Source: an uncultured Coleofasciculus sp. | GTDB lineage: Bacteria; Cyanobacteriota; Cyanobacteriia; Cyanobacteriales; Coleofasciculaceae | Assembly (NCBI GenBank): GCA_937127375.1 | Contig: CAKZMA010000093.1 | Location: forward strand, 1-36,926 | DNA length: 36,926 nucleotides | Direction: 5' to 3' | In this document: positions 16,925-25,424 of the stretch, piece after piece | Layout of the letters: each line of letters opens with the position of its first letter | Numbering within the stretch: the stretch's first letter is position 1 | Translations under genes and position numbers: made by a program | The notes under the pieces: generated by a model | Databases searched by the model: none | Told to the model about the DNA's origin: nothing | What the model saw: only the letters and a program-made list of their open reading frames with translations

Positions 16925-17932
16925 TTAGCTAACAAAAGGTTCTGCCATTCCGACTACAACTTTCCGCGAACCAATGAACGGCTTTCTACCATGAGCAGAT
17001 AGCATATTGTCTAACATCAATACATCTCCTTCTTGCCAAGAAAAGACAACAGTTTCTTGTTGATAGATTTCACGAATTTCATCTAATACAGAAGCTTCAA
17101 TTGGAGAGCCATCACCATAATAAGCATTGCGGGGAATGTTTTCTTCTTCCATCATTGAAAGCAATGTTTGGTGAACTTCTGAATTTAAACTGGAGACATG
17201 GAACAAATGAGCTTGGTTAAACCACACTGTTTCACCTGTTTTAGGATGTGTGGCAACGGCTTGGCAGACTTGACGAGTCCTTAAATGATTACCATTTTTC
17301 CACTCGAAGTCAATGCCAACCTTCTGGCAGTACTGTTCTAATTCTAATTTATTTTTTGTCTGAAAAACATCCTCCCATGAAAGATCTAATTTGTCAACAT
17401 AATTTCGCACATACAGCACCTTATTTTTGATGAATTTATCTTTAATCTTGGGGTCGATGCGTTGAAAAACTCTTCGACTATCTGCAATCGGTGTTTCTCC
17501 TCCCTGTTGAGCTGATTTTAGGCAGCAAAACCAGATTTTCATGGGCCAGCTTAAAGAGTAAGCCATCTCATTATGTAAAGGAATCGATTGAGTGGCTGGA
17601 TATTCAGTTGAAGTATAGATTTTACCGCTAACCTGACTGCGCGGGGTTGAACGATAAGAATAGTCTAGCAACTTTCCAGAAATAGTTTGGATAAATTGCT
17701 CCAATTGAGCGACTTCTGTAATGTCAAAGTTCCGGAACAAAATACCGCCATGCTGCAACAGCCAAGTCTCGATCACATCTCGATTGCTGGCTACCCAAGT
17801 GACCAAATTAATGCCTTCAACGGTGGGTTGAATCACTAAAGGCAGTGGCTGTTCGGGCTGAAACAATGTGACCTTAACTAGGTCGGTTGGCGATACTTTG
17901 ACGGCTTGGCGTCTAGTTGTTTTGAATTTCAT
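16925..17932 (-). CDS. TauD/SyrP-like Fe(II)/2-oxoglutarate dioxygenase, probable aspartyl beta-hydroxylase
   Basis: A 335-residue TauD/TfdA-family non-heme iron oxygenase. The iron facial triad is visible: H120 and E122 in LHNE, distal His314 in SAHGR, and a 2-oxoglutarate-binding Arg323 in GSRKVVVGM. The sequence is colinear with the C-terminal domain of gene 9 throughout (GETPI, YVRNY, HPKTGE, NAYYGDGSPIE against HVYYGDGTPIE). Its place between a terminal C domain (gene 5) and an interface-A(Asp)-PCP protein (gene 8) fits the interface-dependent beta-hydroxylases that act on carrier-bound Asp in beta-hydroxyaspartate siderophore pathways. The inferred reaction is 3-hydroxylation of Asp tethered to gene 8. 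Its basic N-terminus (MKFKTTRRQAVKV) resembles the linker that joins C to TauD in gene 9 (KFSKFKTIKPKAV), so the gene looks like a split-off domain. No clear Shine-Dalgarno was seen. A short direct repeat (caggagt) lies in the 44-base gap upstream. Confidence 0.93.
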   Translation of the reverse strand: MKFKTTRRQAVKVSPTDLVKVTLFQPEQPLPLVIQPTVEGINLVTWVASNRDVIETWLLQHGGILFRNFDITEVAQLEQFIQTISGKLLDYSYRSTPRSQVSGKIYTSTEYPATQSIPLHNEMAYSLSWPMKIWFCCLKSAQQGGETPIADSRRVFQRIDPKIKDKFIKNKVLYVRNYVDKLDLSWEDVFQTKNKLELEQYCQKVGIDFEWKNGNHLRTRQVCQAVATHPKTGETVWFNQAHLFHVSSLNSEVHQTLLSMMEEENIPRNAYYGDGSPIEASVLDEIREIYQQETVVFSWQEGDVLMLDNMLSAHGRKPFIGSRKVVVGMAEPFVS

Positions 17933-17976
17933 GATCTTAGAGTTCAGGAGTCAGGAGTGATGTTGACCTTTGACTT

Positions 17977-20900
17977 TTAACGTTTAGTTGGATTTCGTCG
18001 GATGTTTCCAAGTTTTTTACGGCGTGCTTTTTTGAACTCTTGTTCTTGGATAAGCTGCTGCTGCTTTTCGGCATTTTCCAAGACTTCCACTAGCGAATTA
18101 ATCTGAATGTCGGGCTGTTTAATCACCGTATCGAGCAACGTTTCGTACAATCGAACCATACGAGCGATCGCTGATGCTTCAAACAAATCGGTTTTATACT
18201 CGAAGAAACCTGTTAAACCTTCAGGTGTCTCTGTTAAATCAAGCTTTAGATCGTACCGTGCTACCTCAGTTTCTACTTCTATAAGGTTGAGCGTTAGACC
18301 TGGAAGTTCTACAGTTGGCATGGGAGCATTCTGGAGAACAAACCAGACTTGAAACAGGGGATTGTGTCCGAGATGACGCTCTGGCTGTAACTCTGCCATG
18401 AGCTTCTCGAAGGGTAAATCTTGATGGGCGTAAGCTCCCAAAGCGACTTCCCGCACCCGCCTTAAAACATCCCGAAAACTGGGATTACCCGATAAATCAG
18501 TACGTAAGACAAGAGTATTCACAAAAAATCCAATCAGTTTCTCCGTTTCGCGTCGGTTGCGATTGGCGATGGGTGAACCAACGGCAATATCTTCTTGCTT
18601 ACTGTAGCGGTAGAGTAAGGTTTTGAATGCCGCTAATAGAGTCATAAACAGGGTGACACCTGCCCGCTGACTGAGTTTTTTGAGTGCTTCTGTTAAGGCT
18701 GAGGACAAGGCAAAGCGATGCTTTTTCCCGGTAGAGGATGGGGTGGAAGAGCTAGTGCGATCGCTAGAGAATGTCAGTACGGGCGGGATTGTTCCCAGTT
18801 GTCGCTTCCAGTAAGTTAGCTGAGTTTCTAATACTTCCCTTTGCAACCACTGTCGCTGCCAGACGGCGAAATCTGCATATTGTATGGGTAGCTCTGGCAA
18901 TGGGGAGAGTTGCCCTTGAGAGAAGGCATTGTACAGGGTTGCCAGTTCTCGGAAAAACACTCCAGCAGACCAGCCATCTGTAACAATGTGATGGACATTT
19001 AACACCAGTAAATGTTCCTGCGGATTGAGTTGCAACAACATCCATCGCAGCAATGGGCTTTGAGTTAAGTCGAAGGGTTGTTGGCTCCACTGCGTAACTA
19101 ACTGTTGAACTTTTTGCGCTCGCTCAGCCTCTGACAACTCCTCTAGATTTATCACAGGCAGCTTCATGGTTAGGGATGGAGCAATCACCTGAACGGCTTG
19201 CCCATCAACGACACAGAAAGTTGTGCGTAAAGCTTCGTGGCGACGCACGATTTCGTTTAAAGTTTGTTCTAGCGCTGCCACATTCAGGGAACCAACGAAG
19301 TGTAAAGCCCCTGGCATGGTATAGGCTAAACTACCTGGCTGTAGTTGCTCCAACAACCACAGTCTTTCTTGTGAAAATGACAGAGGTAGCTTGCCGTTTC
19401 GAGAAATGCGATTGATAGGAGGAGCATTTTGTCCTGCTTCGGACTTAAGCGTCTCTTGGATAGCGGTAGCTAACCCAGCGACTGTCGGCTCCTCAAACAA
19501 GCGACGCAGAGGCAGTTCTACCTCAAAGCAATTCTCTAATCGAGAAATCAATTGGGTAGCTAACAGGGAATGTCCGCCCAACTCAAAGAAATTATCGTAA
19601 ATCCCAACTGGCTCGACACCGAGAATTTGCACCCACATTCCCACAACCGCTTCCTCGACTGGGTTGCGTGGTGGCACAAAAGTTCTTTGCCCATAATCAT
19701 TACCAACATCAGGTGCAGGAAGATCACGGCGATTAACCTTACCATTCGGTGTCAAGGGAAGTGTTTCTAATCGGACAAAGGCGGACGGTATCATATAGTG
19801 AGGTAGCTTTTGTGCAAAGAACTGACGTAGTTCGTGAGTTAAATCGGCTGAAGGGACTTGAACGACTATATAGGCAGCTAAGTACTGATTATCCGGTTCA
19901 TCCTCCCGGACGATCGCAACCGCTTGTGCCACAGCCGGATGTTGACTCAATACCGCTTCAATCTCTCCGAGTTCAATGCGAAAGCCGCGTAATTTCACCT
20001 GATAATCGGTTCGCCCCAGGTACTCAAGGGTGCCATCACTGCGGTAACGAGCCAAGTCTCCAGTTTTATAGAGCCTTCCGCCAACAGGATGAAGGATAAA
20101 CCTTTGCGTCGTCAGTTCAGGACGGTTGAGGTATCCTCGTGCTACTCCAGCACCACCGATATATAGTTCACCCGGAACCCCAATCGGTACGGGTTGCCCA
20201 AACGAGTCGAGTAAATAAATGGTTGTGTTGGCAATGGGGCGTCCAATCGGTACTAAAGATTTCTCCAGTTGAGTCGCCTCTAGCTGGTAAGCGGTTGACC
20301 AAATGGTGGTTTCTGTCGGGCCGTACAAGTTCCATACCGCAGCACCTCTTACCAGTAACTGTGCTGCCAAGTCACGGGGTAAAGCTTCGCCACCACAGAG
20401 AATTTTCAACTCCTGACTGCCTTGCCACCCTGCTGCCAGTAACATCCGCCATGTGGCTGGGGTTGCTTGCATTACAGTGGCACCTGATGCTGTCAGAGAT
20501 TGGATCAGCTTTTTCCCATCCGTAGCAGTTTCTCGGCTAGCGAGTACAACACGCGCACCCGTAATCAGGGGTAAATACAGTTCTAGGGCGGCAATATCAA
20601 AGGATATGGTCGTAATTGCCAGAAGAATGTCAGATGCGGTTAATCCTGGCTGCCGTGCCATTGAGGTTAAGAAGTTGACGACAGCACCATGAGGAATTTG
20701 TACTCCTTTGGGGAGTCCTGTAGAGCCTGAGGTGTAGATGAGGTAAGCCAGATTCTTTGGTGTGGCGCAATGAACGGGGTTATCTACACTGTTTTGGCGA
20801 ATCGTTTCCCAATCTGTATCTAAGCAGAGAACCTGTGCTTGATGCTGGGGTAGGTTGGCAAGCAACGGCTGTTGCGTCAACACAATCGCCACCTGGGAGT

Positions 20901-23900
20901 CGGATAACATAAACGCTAGGCGCTCTTGGGGATAGGCTGGATCTAAGGGGACATAGGCTCCACCCGCTTTGAGAATGCCCAAGAGTCCAACTATCATTTC
21001 TAGCGATCGCTCTACGTAGATGCCCACCAATTCCTCTGGCCTCACACCAAGCTGTTGTAGGTGGTGTGCTAGTTGATTGGCTCGCTGATTCAGCTCTTGA
21101 TAGGTTAATTGTTGACCTGCAAACACCACTGCCACAGCATCGGGGGTGCGCTCCACCTGAGCCTCAAATAGCGCATGAATACATAGGTTGAGAGGATAGT
21201 CAGTCTGGGTATTGTTCCACTCGCAAAGCAGCGTATTGTACTCCGCTTCAGGCAAAAGCGGTAACTCATAAAGATGGTGATCGGGATCGGTGACAAGCCC
21301 ACAGAGCAATGTCTGCAAATGTCCTGCCATTCGGGCGATCGTACCTGCCTCGAATAAGTCAGTACTGTACTCGAAGGTGCCAATCAGCCCAGAATCGGTT
21401 TCTTCTATGTACAAAGTCAAATCAAACATTGCCGTAGTTCTGTCGCTCTCTACAGCACTCAAAGTCAAACCCGACAACCTTATCTCTGACTTGGGTGTAT
21501 TCTGAAGCACAAACATAACCTGGAACAGTGGATTGTAACTGAGGTTCCGCTGCGGCTGTAGTTCCTCAACCAGCTTCTCAAAAGGCAAATCTTGGTGAGC
21601 ATAGGCTCCCAAAGCCACTTCGCGTATCCGACTCAACAACTCTCGGAAAGAGGGATTGCCAGATAAATCAGTCCGTAGCACCAGGGTATTGACAAAAAAG
21701 CCGATGAGTCCTTCGAGTTCGGCTCGGTTGCGGTTGGCGACGGGGGAACCCACCACAATATCCTCGCTTCCCGTGTAGCGGTATAGCAGAGTCTTGAACG
21801 CTGCCAGCAGGGTCATAAACAGTGTGCTTCCTTCTTGCTGGCTTAAGGATTTGAGGGCAATAGATTGCTCTTGGGAAAGTACAAACGTATAGGTGGCACC
21901 CTGGAAGGTTTGAACGGCGGGTCGCGGGTAGTCAGTAGGTAACTCTATTACTGTCGGTGCGCCCTCAAGGTGTTGCCGCCAGTAAGCAAGCTGAGCCGCC
22001 AACACCTCTCCCTGTAGCCACTGCCGTTGCCAAGCTGCGAAGTCTACGTACTGAATTGGTAGTTCAGGGAGGGGTGAGGATTGCTGATGACAAAAGGCTT
22101 GATACAGTACAGACAATTCCTGTACGAGTACATCAATCGACCAACCATCAGAGGCAATATGGTGCATGGTGAATAAGGCGATATGCTCCTGTTCACCGAG
22201 GCGAAGTAATTTGACCCGAAGCATGAGGTCGGTTTTCAGGTCAAAAGGTTGTTGCGCTTCTGCTCTAATCAGTTCTTGGACTTTCGTTTCTTGTTGGGCA
22301 GTTGGTAACTCACTGAGGTCGAGTACGGGCAAGGGTAGTGTGGTTACTGATGAGATGACGGGTTCAGGTTGCTCGTCTACAGTCTTGATATGAGTTCGCA
22401 AGACTTCATGGCGACGGAGAATTTCGTTGAGACTCTGTGCTAAGGCGGCTTGATTGAGCTGTCCCTGTAAACGCACAGCCGCAGCCATGTTGTAAAAGGT
22501 ATTGTGGACTTCTAACTGGGACAGGAACCATAACCGTTGTTGTGCAAAGGATAGGGTTAATTTGCCATCCCTGGAAATGCGCTGAATGGGGGGGGCATCC
22601 AACCCTAACCCAGCCTGATTGGCGCGTTCAATGTCTTTGGCTAATCCAGCAACTGTCGGTTCCTCAAACAATCGACGCAGAGGCAGTTCTACCTCAAAGA
22701 CTTGCCGCACCTGGGAAATAACACGAGTAGCAAGAAGGGAGTGTCCACCTAACTCGAAGAAATTGTCGTGAATGCCTACTGTTTCAACGCCCAGAACCTC
22801 TGCCCAAATCCCAGCTAGCATTTCTTCAACAGGGGTAGAAGGCGCAACAAATGTGCTTTCACGCTGAAGTTGTTTCAGATCAGGTGCAGGCAAAGCACGA
22901 CGATCTACCTTACCACTAGGAGCGATCGGCAAACTCTCCAACACGACAAAAGCTGAGGGCAGCATATGCTGGGGCAACCGTTCTTTCAGGAAGTTACGCA
23001 GTTGTGGCATCAGTTCGCTGCTGATTGCTGAGGTGTTATGTAGCGATCGAGTTTCCAAGTGCAACACTACATAAGCGACTAAACGCTTGTTACCAGGACT
23101 ATCTTCCCTAACGACAACGACATTTTCTCCTACCGCTGAATGCTGACTGAGTAACGCCTCAATTTCTCCCAGTTCAATGCGGAAACCACGAATTTTTACT
23201 TGGTCATCAATCCGCCCTAAAAACTCAATAGTTCCATCAGGTAACCACCTTCCCAAGTCTCCAGTTTTGTAAATTAAGTCCCTGTTCGTTCCTGGTAACG
23301 GTTTAGCCGTACTTGGAAACGGGTTGGGAACAAAGCTGAGATTAGTTTTCTCTTCATTTTTCCAATACCCCTCACCCACTCCATATCCTGAGACACAAAT
23401 CTCTCCCGGAACTCCTATTGGGACTAAGTTCATCTGAGAGTCAAGGATATAAAGATTTAAATTAGCTAAAGGCTTACCAATGGGTACTGTTCGTTGGTTT
23501 TCCGGTAAAGGCTTTTCAATGATGAACTGAGTAATATCATCAGCCGCTTCAGTAGGCCCGTAAGCATTAACGACCTTAATTGACGGATACAAATGCAGAC
23601 ACTGATTGACCAGAGCTACCGACGCCGATTCTCCCGTCACCATGATCCACTTCAGATCAGGTAATAATCTTTCTTGAGGAGATAAACGGGAAGCATAATT
23701 TAATAGAGCGGTAAGAACGACGGGCACTAATTCTATAATCGTGAGTTTCTCTTGTTTAAGAACTTGGAATAACTTTTCTGGATTAGAAACCGTCTCTGTA
23801 TCTACGACAACTGTCTTTCCACCAATTAAAAGCGATGCCAAAAATTGCCAAACTGAAATATCCGATGAAGCTGGAGCGCTTTGCAAAAAACTATACTCTT

Positions 23901-25368
23901 CAGTAAATTCGAGAGCATCAAACTCGGCATAGATATGATTAATTGCACCACCATGTTTAATAATGGCACCTTTGGGGAATCCAGTTGAACCAGATGTATA
24001 AATCATGTAAGCAGGGTCAACCCCCCGATTGTTCAAACCTAGATTCTCATCCGGAAGGTTATCAAAATCGTGTGGGTCAAATATAGTAATTTCAGAAAGC
24101 GTTTCACTCTCTCCTAAATTAGGTTGAGTATCTAAACTTATTAGGTATTTTAATTGAGAGCAATATTCAATTAAATTGATGATCGTTTTTAATAGATAAG
24201 AATTTGTTAAGAGAACGCGGACTTCACTATTCGATAGCATATACCTGATTCTTTCTGGAGGATATGTACTATCAATAGGCACATAAACTCCTCCCACTTT
24301 CAATATAGCAAGTATAGCTATTAAAAAACTGATATTACGCTCGTTTAGGATACCAACGAATTCTCCTTGCCTAACTCCTAAATTTTGGAGTAATCTAGCT
24401 AATTGATTAGCTTTTTGATTGAGTTCTTGATAAGTGAGTTTCGCCCCTTTACAAACTACGGCTGTTTTATTGGGCGTCTGATATACCTGCTCCTCAAATA
24501 AGTGATGAATCGTCTGAGAAACTGGATAGTTTTGAGAATTGTGATTAAAATCTTTAAGTAATTGCTGCTTATCCGATTCTTTTAATAAATCAATATTCGA
24601 CAGCTTTATATTGATATTCTGAAAAACATTTTCGATTGCAGTGACATAAGATTTACAAAATAATTTAATTGTTTTATTGCAAAAAACAGATTCCTTGTAG
24701 TCAACTCTACACCGAATATTATTTTCTGCAACACCAAAAGAAAAGGTTATATCATTGTTTAAACTTAGTATATCTTTTGAGTCATGGATATTTTCCAATA
24801 AAACACAAATATTAAAAATTGAGCAGCGGCTTTTAAGCTGTGGCAATTTTAAGAGTTGAACTAATTGTTCAACAGAATAGCCTTGATGGTTATAAGCACT
24901 AATTGTAGTCTCTTTAACTTTAAGCAGTAAATCTTTGAAAGTAATTTGATTATCTACACTAAATCGCAAAGGTACAGCTTTATGGTCTAAACCATCATAT
25001 TTTTTTTGCTTATAACTAGGAGAGCCGACAATTAAATCAGTAGTGCTTGTGTAGTCTTGCAGTAATACAATGAGAACTGCTAAAAGGACTAGATAGATGG
25101 AGAAATAAGAGTTTTTTGTAAACTTAATAATAAATTCAGATGATTTAATGGGTAAATCAAAGGTAACATACTCATTCTTAATGGCAGCAGAATTATGTCT
25201 TAAATAATCAGGAATTAGATTAGTTTCTGGTAATTCTCCAGAGAGTTGTTTTAACCAGTAGATTCTCCGAGCAAGTAAGACTTGGCAAGGCTCAGACAAG
25301 TTCTTTGCCAATTTATCAACTGCTTGTTGAGTAAGAACTTCTTTTGGATCATTTATTTGAATACTCAT
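17977..25368 (-). CDS. NRPS: half-C-A(Dab)-PCP-C-A(Gly)-PCP-C
   Basis: A 2463-residue dimodular synthetase. Residues ~1-280 hold only the second half of a C domain: from the YWLKQLSGELP region through weakened later motifs (TTDLIVGSP, YNHQGYSVEQL), with no HHxxxDG half. A1 (~288-840) code is D-I-W-E-M-T-A-D-D plus K, matching 2,4-diaminobutyrate codes, which agrees with the Dab aminotransferase gene nearby. PCP1 LGGHSLL ~873. C2 ~943-1385 with HHIASDG ~1071. A2 (~1400-1890) code DILQLGLIW, glycine. PCP2 ~1928. C3 ~1996-2420 with HHIVTDG ~2126, then a Lys/Arg-rich tail to the stop. C3 has no A-PCP after it in cis and should act on the Asp-loaded PCP of gene 8; the hydroxylase gene follows 44 bases later. 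A GAGGAA Shine-Dalgarno 7 bases before ATG supports the start, so the half-C is not a missed longer frame. The first ~2 kb are AT-rich. Confidence 0.95.
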   Translation of the reverse strand: MSIQINDPKEVLTQQAVDKLAKNLSEPCQVLLARRIYWLKQLSGELPETNLIPDYLRHNSAAIKNEYVTFDLPIKSSEFIIKFTKNSYFSIYLVLLAVLIVLLQDYTSTTDLIVGSPSYKQKKYDGLDHKAVPLRFSVDNQITFKDLLLKVKETTISAYNHQGYSVEQLVQLLKLPQLKSRCSIFNICVLLENIHDSKDILSLNNDITFSFGVAENNIRCRVDYKESVFCNKTIKLFCKSYVTAIENVFQNINIKLSNIDLLKESDKQQLLKDFNHNSQNYPVSQTIHHLFEEQVYQTPNKTAVVCKGAKLTYQELNQKANQLARLLQNLGVRQGEFVGILNERNISFLIAILAILKVGGVYVPIDSTYPPERIRYMLSNSEVRVLLTNSYLLKTIINLIEYCSQLKYLISLDTQPNLGESETLSEITIFDPHDFDNLPDENLGLNNRGVDPAYMIYTSGSTGFPKGAIIKHGGAINHIYAEFDALEFTEEYSFLQSAPASSDISVWQFLASLLIGGKTVVVDTETVSNPEKLFQVLKQEKLTIIELVPVVLTALLNYASRLSPQERLLPDLKWIMVTGESASVALVNQCLHLYPSIKVVNAYGPTEAADDITQFIIEKPLPENQRTVPIGKPLANLNLYILDSQMNLVPIGVPGEICVSGYGVGEGYWKNEEKTNLSFVPNPFPSTAKPLPGTNRDLIYKTGDLGRWLPDGTIEFLGRIDDQVKIRGFRIELGEIEALLSQHSAVGENVVVVREDSPGNKRLVAYVVLHLETRSLHNTSAISSELMPQLRNFLKERLPQHMLPSAFVVLESLPIAPSGKVDRRALPAPDLKQLQRESTFVAPSTPVEEMLAGIWAEVLGVETVGIHDNFFELGGHSLLATRVISQVRQVFEVELPLRRLFEEPTVAGLAKDIERANQAGLGLDAPPIQRISRDGKLTLSFAQQRLWFLSQLEVHNTFYNMAAAVRLQGQLNQAALAQSLNEILRRHEVLRTHIKTVDEQPEPVISSVTTLPLPVLDLSELPTAQQETKVQELIRAEAQQPFDLKTDLMLRVKLLRLGEQEHIALFTMHHIASDGWSIDVLVQELSVLYQAFCHQQSSPLPELPIQYVDFAAWQRQWLQGEVLAAQLAYWRQHLEGAPTVIELPTDYPRPAVQTFQGATYTFVLSQEQSIALKSLSQQEGSTLFMTLLAAFKTLLYRYTGSEDIVVGSPVANRNRAELEGLIGFFVNTLVLRTDLSGNPSFRELLSRIREVALGAYAHQDLPFEKLVEELQPQRNLSYNPLFQVMFVLQNTPKSEIRLSGLTLSAVESDRTTAMFDLTLYIEETDSGLIGTFEYSTDLFEAGTIARMAGHLQTLLCGLVTDPDHHLYELPLLPEAEYNTLLCEWNNTQTDYPLNLCIHALFEAQVERTPDAVAVVFAGQQLTYQELNQRANQLAHHLQQLGVRPEELVGIYVERSLEMIVGLLGILKAGGAYVPLDPAYPQERLAFMLSDSQVAIVLTQQPLLANLPQHQAQVLCLDTDWETIRQNSVDNPVHCATPKNLAYLIYTSGSTGLPKGVQIPHGAVVNFLTSMARQPGLTASDILLAITTISFDIAALELYLPLITGARVVLASRETATDGKKLIQSLTASGATVMQATPATWRMLLAAGWQGSQELKILCGGEALPRDLAAQLLVRGAAVWNLYGPTETTIWSTAYQLEATQLEKSLVPIGRPIANTTIYLLDSFGQPVPIGVPGELYIGGAGVARGYLNRPELTTQRFILHPVGGRLYKTGDLARYRSDGTLEYLGRTDYQVKLRGFRIELGEIEAVLSQHPAVAQAVAIVREDEPDNQYLAAYIVVQVPSADLTHELRQFFAQKLPHYMIPSAFVRLETLPLTPNGKVNRRDLPAPDVGNDYGQRTFVPPRNPVEEAVVGMWVQILGVEPVGIYDNFFELGGHSLLATQLISRLENCFEVELPLRRLFEEPTVAGLATAIQETLKSEAGQNAPPINRISRNGKLPLSFSQERLWLLEQLQPGSLAYTMPGALHFVGSLNVAALEQTLNEIVRRHEALRTTFCVVDGQAVQVIAPSLTMKLPVINLEELSEAERAQKVQQLVTQWSQQPFDLTQSPLLRWMLLQLNPQEHLLVLNVHHIVTDGWSAGVFFRELATLYNAFSQGQLSPLPELPIQYADFAVWQRQWLQREVLETQLTYWKRQLGTIPPVLTFSSDRTSSSTPSSTGKKHRFALSSALTEALKKLSQRAGVTLFMTLLAAFKTLLYRYSKQEDIAVGSPIANRNRRETEKLIGFFVNTLVLRTDLSGNPSFRDVLRRVREVALGAYAHQDLPFEKLMAELQPERHLGHNPLFQVWFVLQNAPMPTVELPGLTLNLIEVETEVARYDLKLDLTETPEGLTGFFEYKTDLFEASAIARMVRLYETLLDTVIKQPDIQINSLVEVLENAEKQQQLIQEQEFKKARRKKLGNIRRNPTKR

Positions 25369-25375
25369 CGTCTAT

Positions 25376-25381
25376 TTCCTC
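25376..25381 (-). promoter_or_regulatory. Shine-Dalgarno of gene 5
   Basis: GAGGAA on the minus strand, 7 bases before ATG at 25368. It matters because it marks this ATG as a real start and so supports the view that the protein begins with only half a C domain. Confidence 0.65.
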
Positions 25382-25424
25382 TAATTTATTGCGGTCTTTA
25401 ATCTGCTGTCTTGAGATAAATTAT

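Noticed and set aside
20139-20525. Plus-strand open frame of 128 codons
   Set aside because: Antisense to conserved A-domain cores of gene 5; no recognisable protein features.
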